Of a stretch of 15,502 nucleotides of DNA, positions 1 to 5,698 are shown one piece after another. Made by a program: the position numbers and the translations under genes. Source of the stretch: Commensalibacter sp963921845 (GTDB taxonomy: Bacteria > Pseudomonadota > Alphaproteobacteria > Acetobacterales > Acetobacteraceae); the NCBI RefSeq assembly GCF_963921845.1, contig NZ_CAWUGZ010000014.1, positions 1 to 15,502 on the forward strand, written 5' to 3'. Below the pieces are notes generated by a model, which did no database searches, was not told the DNA's origin, and saw only the letters and a program-made list of their open reading frames with translations. Numbering within the stretch: position 1 is the first letter of the stretch; each line of letters starts with the position of its first letter.

Positions 1-138
1 GTATTAATGCCACAAAAGATCTCGAATAATGATAAAGAATTGGTAAAAGTAAAAAAAAATTCGACTTTGATTAAAAAAACAATTCAATCGAACGAAACAT
101 CAGCAGATGAATTAAATGCGAGGCAGCTTGACCGATAA
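1..138 (+). CDS. C-terminal end of an upstream gene (partial), product not identified
   Basis: Reading from base 1, one frame stays open for 45 codons and ends at TAA (136-138). The other two forward frames meet stops within the first 30 bases. The visible tail is polar and rich in Lys, Asn and Ser, and ends in LNARQLDR. It has no recognisable domain. In Acetobacteraceae and related orders the gene before ispG is often a RodZ-like helix-turn-helix protein with a DUF4115 tail, so this may be its end. That identity rests on context only. The open frame itself is fairly secure; the function is not. Confidence 0.5.
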   Translation, partial: VLMPQKISNNDKELVKVKKNSTLIKKTIQSNETSADELNARQLDR

Positions 139-246
139 CCGGTTAACTATTAAATAAAATTATGGGTTTAAATGCAGAATTAACGAGTGGTAAGGGTTTA
201 TTTTTCTAATAACAGAAAAGGAAACTATACAACTGTTATGGATTTC

Positions 247-252
247 GGAGAG
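247..252 (+). promoter_or_regulatory. Ribosome binding site of ispG
   Basis: GGAGAG lies eight bases before the ATG at 261. It is the clearest Shine-Dalgarno sequence in the window and fixes the ispG start. A 7-bp inverted repeat (209-215 with 233-239, ATAACAG/CTGTTAT) sits just upstream. Confidence 0.7.
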
Positions 253-260
253 AAATTTTA

Positions 261-1376
261 ATGAGCTTACGTCCCTATCAGCATATTGAGCGTAAAAAAA
301 CGCGTCAAATTCGCGTGGGTTCTGTTCTGGTAGGTGGCGATGCCCCTATTACTATTCAGACAATGACCAATACATTAACAACTAATGCGCAGGCGACAAT
401 AGCTCAAATTAAACGTGCAGAACATGTTGGGGTCGATATTGTTCGGGTTTCCTGTCCAGATCAAGAAAGTACAGCCACACTTAAAGAAATTGTTAAAAAT
501 GTTGACGTGCCGATTGTAGCCGATATTCATTTTCATTATAAAAGAGCTATTGAGGCTGCTCAAGCAGGGGCTTCATGTTTGAGAATTAATCCTGGAAATA
601 TAGGTAATACAGAACGTGTTCGTGAAGTAATTAAAGCTGCGAAAGATTATAATTGTTCTATGCGTATAGGGGTAAATGCCGGTTCACTTGAAAAACATTT
701 ACTTGAAAAATACGGTGAACCTAATCCGCGTGCGCTTGTTGAAAGCGCTTTAGAACATGCAAAAATTTTAGAAGATAATGATTTTCGTGAGTTTAAAATA
801 AGTGTAAAAGCCTCTGACGTTTTTTTAGCAGTTGAATCGTATCGTTTGTTATCCGAAGCCTGTGATTATCCTCTCCATATAGGAATTACTGAAGCCGGTG
901 GGAAAAGAGCGGGAACCGTTAAATCTTCCATTGGTTTAGGATCATTATTATGGGCAGGTATTGGTGATACGGTAAGAGTTTCTTTATCCGCCGAGCCTGA
1001 AGAAGAAGTTGCCGTCGGCTGGGATATTTTGAAAAGTTTAGGCTTGCGTCATCGAGGAGTCCGAATTGTTTCCTGCCCTTCTTGTGCCCGTCAAGGGTTT
1101 CATGTTATTCCAACCGTAGCAACGCTAGAGGAACGTTTGGCGCATATAAAAACGCCTTTAACATTATCGGTCATAGGGTGTGTTGTGAATGGTCCTGGCG
1201 AAGCAACTATGACAGATGTTGGCGTAACAGGCGGCGGTTCTGGTCGACATATGGTGTACATAGCTGGTAAGCAAGATCATCCTATACCAGTTGAAGAAAT
1301 GATCGATCATATTGTTAGTCTTGTCGAAAAAAAAGCATTAGAAATAGAAACTCAAAAAGCTTTTGAGACAAAATAA
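261..1376 (+). CDS. ispG: 4-hydroxy-3-methylbut-2-en-1-yl diphosphate synthase (IspG/GcpE)
   Basis: This iron-sulfur enzyme of the MEP pathway reductively converts 2-C-methyl-D-erythritol 2,4-cyclodiphosphate to HMBPP, a late step towards isoprenoid precursors. The 371-residue length matches the roughly 370 residues of the short bacterial form. The N-terminal two thirds carries TIM-barrel segments such as PIVADIHFHY and LRINPGNIG. The C-terminal [4Fe-4S] domain has SCPSCARQGF (Cys272, Cys275) and GCVVNGPGEA (Cys307, Glu314), the expected three-Cys-plus-Glu cluster ligands. The start is supported by GGAGAG eight bases upstream. The gene is the first complete one in a run of co-oriented housekeeping genes; hisS follows after 34 bases. 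No defects are visible. Confidence 0.97.
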   Translation: MSLRPYQHIERKKTRQIRVGSVLVGGDAPITIQTMTNTLTTNAQATIAQIKRAEHVGVDIVRVSCPDQESTATLKEIVKNVDVPIVADIHFHYKRAIEAAQAGASCLRINPGNIGNTERVREVIKAAKDYNCSMRIGVNAGSLEKHLLEKYGEPNPRALVESALEHAKILEDNDFREFKISVKASDVFLAVESYRLLSEACDYPLHIGITEAGGKRAGTVKSSIGLGSLLWAGIGDTVRVSLSAEPEEEVAVGWDILKSLGLRHRGVRIVSCPSCARQGFHVIPTVATLEERLAHIKTPLTLSVIGCVVNGPGEATMTDVGVTGGGSGRHMVYIAGKQDHPIPVEEMIDHIVSLVEKKALEIETQKAFETK

Positions 1377-1410
1377 TTCTAACTATTATAATTTTATTTC
1401 AGGATAGTAC

Positions 1411-2664
1411 ATGGTGAGTGTAATAAAACCGGTTCGTGGTACGCATGATTTGATAGGCGAAGAAGCTAAAAGGCATGATCACGTTATAGAAATATCCAAA
1501 AGAATATTTTCTTTATATGGTTTTCAAGAGTGGATGACACCAGTATTTGAATATACCAATGTGTTTTCTCGCTCACTTGGCGAAACTTCGGACATTGTTT
1601 CTAAAGAAATGTATTCTTTTCAAGATAGAGGAGGCGATTCTTTAACCCTTCGACCTGAAGGTACGGCAGGTATATGCCGAGCTTTGGTAACGAATGGTTT
1701 AACTCAATCGCTTCCGCAGAAAATATTTTATTCTGGCCCTATGTTTCGCTACGAGCGGCCGCAGAAAGGCCGCTATAGACAATTTCATCAGATTGGTGCT
1801 GAATTAATGGGAGTTTCTACACCGTTTGCTGACGCTGAAGTTATTGCGATGGGTTATCATATTTTAAAAGAGCTGGGTCTTGATGAGGGAGCAGTTCTCG
1901 AATTGAATACTCTAGGAGACAAAAACTCGCGTAGTATATGGCGAGAAGCGTTGGTTAATTATTTTAAATCTGTGCAAGCCCAATTGTCTAAAGATAGTTT
2001 AGTACGTCTGGAAAAAAATCCTTTAAGAATTCTTGATAGTAAAGATGTTAACGATCGTATGCTTTTGGCTCAAGCACCATTGTTGCACGAATATTTAACT
2101 AAAGATGCTTTAGAGTTTTGGGATAAATTGCGTAAAGCACTGGATCAATTCAAAATACCTTTCAAAGAAAATCCTTACATTGTCCGTGGATTGGACTATT
2201 ACAGCCATACGGTTTTTGAATTTGTTACTGAAAAATTAGGTGCTCAAGGAACGCTATTAGCCGGGGGGCGCTATGAGGGATTAGTAGGGGATATGGGAGG
2301 CGGAGATGTGCCTTCTATTGGATGGGCAGCCGGCGTTGAACGTTTGGCTTTGCTTTTAGAAAATCCTCCAATTAAAACAAATCCTGTCGTTATAATACCT
2401 TTCTCAGAAGACCATCATAGTGTAGCCTTTCCTTTATTGCAGGCTATACGCTACAATGGAATGGGTGCAGAAATAGCTTATAAAGGGAATTTGCGTAAAC
2501 AACTTGAACGAGCGCATAAATCCAAAGCGTTACTAGCTCTTTTAATTGGGGACAATGAAGTGAATCAAAATAATGTTCAAGTAAAAGATTTGATATCTGG
2601 TACACAGCGTGAAGTAAGTTTAACAGAAATAGTATCTTACCTTAAAAACAAACTAGCGAATTAA
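1411..2664 (+). CDS. hisS: Histidyl-tRNA synthetase
   Basis: This class II aminoacyl-tRNA synthetase attaches histidine to tRNA-His in the cytoplasm. At 417 residues it has the normal bacterial length. Motif 2 is MFRYERPQKGRYRQFHQIG (from residue 111). The histidine-specific signatures are RGLDYYSHTVFE (Arg259 onward) and LLAGGRYEGLV, and motif 3 is IGWAAGVERLAL. The last 90 or so residues form the anticodon-binding domain. AGGAT at 1401-1405, five bases before the ATG, supports the start. prfA begins only 3 bases after the stop, so the two are probably co-transcribed and translationally coupled. Confidence 0.97.
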   Translation: MVSVIKPVRGTHDLIGEEAKRHDHVIEISKRIFSLYGFQEWMTPVFEYTNVFSRSLGETSDIVSKEMYSFQDRGGDSLTLRPEGTAGICRALVTNGLTQSLPQKIFYSGPMFRYERPQKGRYRQFHQIGAELMGVSTPFADAEVIAMGYHILKELGLDEGAVLELNTLGDKNSRSIWREALVNYFKSVQAQLSKDSLVRLEKNPLRILDSKDVNDRMLLAQAPLLHEYLTKDALEFWDKLRKALDQFKIPFKENPYIVRGLDYYSHTVFEFVTEKLGAQGTLLAGGRYEGLVGDMGGGDVPSIGWAAGVERLALLLENPPIKTNPVVIIPFSEDHHSVAFPLLQAIRYNGMGAEIAYKGNLRKQLERAHKSKALLALLIGDNEVNQNNVQVKDLISGTQREVSLTEIVSYLKNKLAN

Positions 2665-2667
2665 TTT

Positions 2668-3750
2668 ATGTCATCTGAAGAATTTTCTATTAATTTCAGC
2701 GATCGTTTAGACAAAATCGTTGCTCGGGCTGAGGAATTGCAACATATTTTGTCAACCGATATTTCTGGTGAGGCATTTATAGAAGCTTCACGTGAATACT
2801 CTGAGCTAATGCCTATTGTTGAATTGGTTAATCGTTTACGTGCTGCGGAAAAAAATCTTTTGGCAGCAGAAGAAATGTTAAGTGAGCCTGAAATGAAGGC
2901 CCTCGCAGAAGTAGAGATACAGGATTTGCATGAAGCGTTGCATATTTTAAGAGGTAAAATACGTCTTGCAATGTTACCCAAAGATAAAGCGGATGCTGGT
3001 AATGCTATTCTAGAAATTAGACCCGCTGCTGGAGGGGATGAAGCAGGTCTTTTTGCTGCAGAGCTTTTTGCAGCGTATCAACGGTATGCTGAGGCTTGCG
3101 GTTGGCGCTTTGAAGTGTTGGAATATGACGATACCGGTTTGGGTGGTTTAAAGGGGGGTATAGCTTCTATTACAGGTCGAAATGTGTTTGCTCGATTAAA
3201 GTATGAATCGGGTGTGCATCGTGTACAACGGGTGCCAGCAACGGAAAGTCAAGGACGTATTCATACCTCTACCGTTACGGTTGCTATTTTACCTGAAGCA
3301 GAAGATGTGGATATTATTATTGATGAAAAAGACCTCCGCATTGATGTTTACCGTGCATCTGGGGCCGGAGGGCAGCATGTAAATAAAACAGAAAGCGCAG
3401 TCAGAATTACCCATATTCCATCGGGCGTTGTTGTCGCCATGCAAGAAGAAAAGAGCCAGCACAAGAATAAAGCAAAAGCTATGAAAATTCTCCGAGCGCG
3501 GTTGTACGAACAGCAACGTAGTACCGCTCATGAACACAGAGCAGCGGACCGACGTTTACAAGTTGGCACTGGCGATCGTTCGGAGCGCATACGAACTTAT
3601 AATTTTCCTCAAGGACGCGTGACGGATCATCGAATTAATTTAACCTTGCATAAAATTGATCGGGTTATGTTAGGCGAGTTTGATGAAATTATTGATCATC
3701 TAGCACAAGAAGAACAATCGCGTTTATTAGCGTCGGACGAAGAAAATTAA
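2668..3750 (+). CDS. prfA: Peptide chain release factor 1 (RF1)
   Basis: RF1 recognises UAA and UAG stop codons on the ribosome and triggers peptide release. The 360-residue length equals that of typical RF1. The stop-codon-reading tripeptide PAT (residues 190-192, in RVPATESQGRIHTS) distinguishes it from RF2, which has SPF. The catalytic GGQ is at 234-236 within ASGAGGQHVNKTESAV. The N-terminal helical domain precedes these. There is no strong Shine-Dalgarno sequence, and the ATG lies 3 bases after the hisS stop, which suggests coupling to hisS. Its own modifying enzyme, PrmC, is encoded next. Confidence 0.97.
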   Translation: MSSEEFSINFSDRLDKIVARAEELQHILSTDISGEAFIEASREYSELMPIVELVNRLRAAEKNLLAAEEMLSEPEMKALAEVEIQDLHEALHILRGKIRLAMLPKDKADAGNAILEIRPAAGGDEAGLFAAELFAAYQRYAEACGWRFEVLEYDDTGLGGLKGGIASITGRNVFARLKYESGVHRVQRVPATESQGRIHTSTVTVAILPEAEDVDIIIDEKDLRIDVYRASGAGGQHVNKTESAVRITHIPSGVVVAMQEEKSQHKNKAKAMKILRARLYEQQRSTAHEHRAADRRLQVGTGDRSERIRTYNFPQGRVTDHRINLTLHKIDRVMLGEFDEIIDHLAQEEQSRLLASDEEN

Positions 3751-3803
3751 TGGCTCAACGCATAGTGGATAGCCATTTCTTTGTTAAAATAGGTTTTGGA
3801 TAA

Positions 3804-4667
3804 GTGATAGACCGAACACAGACACCTCTATCCGAACTTATTTTGTTTGGTGAAAAAACGTTAAGTGATGCAGGTATTGTATCACCTAAAAGAGAAGTTC
3901 GATTGCTTATTGCGTATGCATTACAAATTGATTTGTCCAAGTTTTTAATGATGGATAAATCAACACTCGTGCCAAGCAAATTAATAAAGTCATATATTAG
4001 GCGACGTGCCCAACACGAACCTTTTGCTTATATTACAGGTAAAAAAGGATTTTGGTCCTTGGAATTGAAGGTGTCGCCGTCAACGCTTATACCCAGAGCC
4101 GATAGTGAGGCGCTTATTGAAGCGTTGTTGCTTAGGCTCGTTGATCGGGACTATCCTTATCAAATATTAGATCTTGGAACGGGTACCGGGTGTTTGATGT
4201 TGGCTGCCCTTTCTGAATATAAAAAGGCGTTTGGCGTTGGGGTCGATAAGATAAAAAAAACATTAGACTTAGCAAAGAAAAATGCTGAACGGGCTAAGTT
4301 AAGGGATCGTTTAGCCTTTGTTCAAAGCGATTGGGCAAGCTCAATTTCCGGGAAATTTGATGTCGTTATTTCTAATCCACCTTATATTCCAACATCGAAT
4401 ATAGAAACCTTAATGCCAGATGTTAAGAATTTTGAACCGCTTGTGGCATTAGATGGGGGGAGGGACGGTTTAGATTATTATCGAATTATTTGTAATCAGG
4501 CCGTTGATTTATTAACTAAGAGCGGTATATTGATATTAGAGTTAGGTATAAATCAGGATCAAGATGTAGTTGAAATTGCCCGTTTTAAGGGATTAGCTGT
4601 TGTTCAAAAACAACAGGATTTAAATGGTTGTGTAAGAGCCCTTGTTTTGGTGCGTTCAACTATATAA
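3804..4667 (+). CDS. prmC: Release factor glutamine methyltransferase (PrmC/HemK)
   Basis: PrmC uses S-adenosylmethionine to N5-methylate the Gln of the GGQ motif in RF1 and RF2, raising release efficiency. The SAM-binding loop is ILDLGTGTGC (Asp123 to Cys130). The catalytic NPPY is at 191-194 in VISNPPYIP. The N-terminal helical domain that docks the release factor has the usual FWSLELKVSPSTLIPR link to the methylase fold. From GTG at 3804 the protein is 287 residues, normal for the family, and its N terminus aligns with family members. An in-frame ATG at 3750 overlaps the prfA stop but is cut off by TAA at 3801-3803, directly before the GTG, so the GTG start is the only reasonable one. Confidence 0.94.
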   Translation: MIDRTQTPLSELILFGEKTLSDAGIVSPKREVRLLIAYALQIDLSKFLMMDKSTLVPSKLIKSYIRRRAQHEPFAYITGKKGFWSLELKVSPSTLIPRADSEALIEALLLRLVDRDYPYQILDLGTGTGCLMLAALSEYKKAFGVGVDKIKKTLDLAKKNAERAKLRDRLAFVQSDWASSISGKFDVVISNPPYIPTSNIETLMPDVKNFEPLVALDGGRDGLDYYRIICNQAVDLLTKSGILILELGINQDQDVVEIARFKGLAVVQKQQDLNGCVRALVLVRSTI

Positions 4668-4722
4668 AAAACATAATGTCTTTTAGTAGGTTGAAGTTGT
4701 AAAATAACAAAATCAACGGTGA

Positions 4723-4735
4723 TAGATATTATCTA
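4723..4735. repeat. 13-bp palindrome, TAGATA-T-TATCTA
   Basis: A perfect 6-bp inverted repeat around one central base, 55 bases after the prmC stop. It is short and AT-rich, so chance is possible. It is listed because two longer inverted repeats follow in the same gap. Confidence 0.35.
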
Positions 4736-4747
4736 ACCCAACAATAC

Positions 4748-4782
4748 GTCTAGTAATATTGGTTCAAGCAATAATAGTAGAC
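4748..4782. repeat. Imperfect 14-bp inverted repeat with 7-base loop
   Basis: GTCTAGTAATATTG (4748-4761) and CAATAATAGTAGAC (4769-4782) pair at 12 of 14 positions around the loop GTTCAAG. No run of T follows, so it does not look like an intrinsic terminator for prmC. It could be part of the 5' leader of the DUF4167 gene or an operator; nothing decides between these. Confidence 0.5.
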
Positions 4783-4826
4783 AAAAGTAAATAACAATTA
4801 AAAGTTTCATCATTTTATTGCATATA

Positions 4827-4868
4827 CAACGTTAATTTATTGCTCAAAAATCTGATAAATTAATGTTG
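4827..4868. repeat. 14-bp inverted repeat in the DUF4167 leader
   Basis: CAACGTTAATTTAT (4827-4840) and ATAAATTAATGTTG (4855-4868) match at 13 of 14 positions. The exception would be a G-U pair in RNA, so a transcript could form an unbroken 14-bp stem with a 14-base loop. It ends 26 bases before the DUF4167 start codon and just before the only Shine-Dalgarno-like stretch (AGGAAAG, 4874-4880). TTTATTGC also occurs twice here, at 4814 and 4836, 22 bases apart. Confidence 0.6.
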
Positions 4869-4894
4869 CACTTAGGAAAGTATAACAGCAACTT

Positions 4895-5428
4895 ATGAAT
4901 ACAAAACGTATGCGTAGCCGTTATCATCGGTCGAATAATGGAGGAGGGGCACGTCATCAAAACGGTCAGGTCTCCTTTAATCGAAATCATGTGTTTGATA
5001 GTAACGGACCTGACGGACGTATCCGTGGCAACGCCCAACAGCTTTGCGAAAAATATAATCAACATGGACGTGATGCGTTAAGTTCGGGCGATAGAGTAGC
5101 TGCTGAAAGCTTTTTTCAGTATGTCGAGCATTACTCACGTTTGTTAAACACTATAAATCAAGCCGTACAGCAAAGACATAGGCCTATACAACCCAGTGGT
5201 GGACAAGATAATGTTGTTGAAGAGGTTAAAATTGATCTTCTAGACAATATAGAAGAAGAAAAACAAATCGAAGATATCATTGCAGACCCAAGTGAAGAAA
5301 GTCAGCCTATTATTATTGATATTCAACCAGAAAAAATACCAATGCCTAAATCTAGACCTGGAAGAAGAGGTCGACCACCGAGAATTATAGTAGAAAAAAA
5401 ATTGCCACAAGAAGACGAACAAAATTAG
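4895..5428 (+). CDS. DUF4167 domain-containing protein
   Basis: A 177-residue protein recognised by the N-terminal block typical of alphaproteobacterial DUF4167 proteins. A short basic, Asn/Gly-rich head (residues 3-30) is followed by SNGPDGRIRGNAQQLCEKY, then GRDALSSGDRVAAESFFQYVEHYSRLL (about residues 50-80), probably a helical pair. The middle is Gln-rich and then acidic (EEEKQIEDIIADPSEES). The end is basic and Pro-rich, with an AT-hook-like RRGRPPR, then Lys/Glu-rich. No signal peptide or membrane segment is seen, so it is probably cytoplasmic. The head and tail suggest nucleic-acid binding, which is inference. The family is commonly found beside prmC in alphaproteobacteria. The start matches the family N terminus, although AGGAAAG is 14 bases away, farther than usual. 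Confidence 0.88.
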   Translation: MNTKRMRSRYHRSNNGGGARHQNGQVSFNRNHVFDSNGPDGRIRGNAQQLCEKYNQHGRDALSSGDRVAAESFFQYVEHYSRLLNTINQAVQQRHRPIQPSGGQDNVVEEVKIDLLDNIEEEKQIEDIIADPSEESQPIIIDIQPEKIPMPKSRPGRRGRPPRIIVEKKLPQEDEQN

Positions 5429-5436
5429 TTTTTTAC

Positions 5437-5491
5437 AAGACGAGAAAACTCTTGACTTCATGTTTGAAGTCAGAGTAATAAAACTCGTCTT
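5437..5491 (+). terminator. Long two-part hairpin after the DUF4167 gene, candidate terminator
   Basis: Outer arms AAGACGAG (5437-5444) and CTCGTCTT (5484-5491) enclose inner arms TGACTTCA (5453-5460) and TGAAGTCA (5465-5472) around a TGTT loop. ACTC/GAGT extends the inner stem past one bulged T. The gene stops nine bases upstream. Only a weak T-rich run (TTTCATTAGTTT) follows. A terminator is the simplest reading, but the same bases also hold a promoter for the tRNA gene. Confidence 0.6.
5452..5481 (+). promoter_or_regulatory. Candidate promoter of tRNA-Met, inside the hairpin
   Basis: TTGACT (5452-5457) and TAATAA (5476-5481) are separated by 18 bases. They match the sigma-70 -35 and -10 elements well and lie 22 bases before the first base of the tRNA, a normal distance for a tRNA leader. 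The -35 lies in one arm of the hairpin and the -10 touches the other. Confidence 0.55.
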
Positions 5492-5503
5492 TCATTAGTT
5501 TAA

Positions 5504-5578
5504 GGCGGCGTAGCTCAGTGGTAGAGCAGGGGAATCATAATCCCTTGGTCGGTGGTTCAAATCCGCCCGTCGCTACCA
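5504..5578 (+). tRNA. tRNA-Met (CAT), elongator type
   Basis: A full cloverleaf can be folded: acceptor GGCGGCG with CGTCGCT (first pair G-U), D arm GCTC/GAGC, anticodon stem GGGGA/TCCCT with loop ATCATAA, T arm GGTGG/CCGCC with loop TTCAAAT, discriminator A and an encoded CCA. The anticodon CAT is at 5536-5538. The stem lacks the three G-C pairs of the initiator, and the overall sequence resembles alphaproteobacterial elongator tRNA-Met rather than the lysidine-modified tRNA-Ile(CAT). Type assignment is by eye. Confidence 0.93.
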
Positions 5579-5581
5579 ATA

Positions 5582-5643
5582 TGAATAGTTTATATTCAAA
5601 TTATATTTGATTGACCAAAATTATTTGCATAAAATATTTTGGT
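5582..5643. terminator. Cluster of short hairpins between tRNA-Met and the porin gene
   Basis: The convergent gap holds TGAATA/TATTCA (5582-5598), TCAAAT/ATTTGA (5596-5610) and the longest, ACCAAAATTATTT/AAATATTTTGGT (5614-5643, one bulge). This is where both the tRNA and the - strand porin transcript should end, so a bidirectional terminator is plausible. The stems are AT-rich and lack a clean T tract, so confidence is limited. Confidence 0.4.
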
Positions 5644-5698
5644 AGGAATTGACATTCCAAATTAGGTAATACAACGTTTTCCTCGTTTAATTTTATGA

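Noticed and set aside
136..145. Perfect palindrome TAACCGGTTA at the stop of the upstream partial gene
   Set aside because: Only ten bases with no spacer, partner site or T tract; likely chance.
4844..5065. Open frame of 73 codons on the - strand overlapping the DUF4167 start and leader
   Set aside because: It is antisense to a recognisable gene, lacks a ribosome binding site and shows no domain.
5504..5578. tRNA-Met as a possible integration site for a mobile element
   Set aside because: There is no integrase, no repeated tRNA 3' end and no foreign-looking genes nearby.
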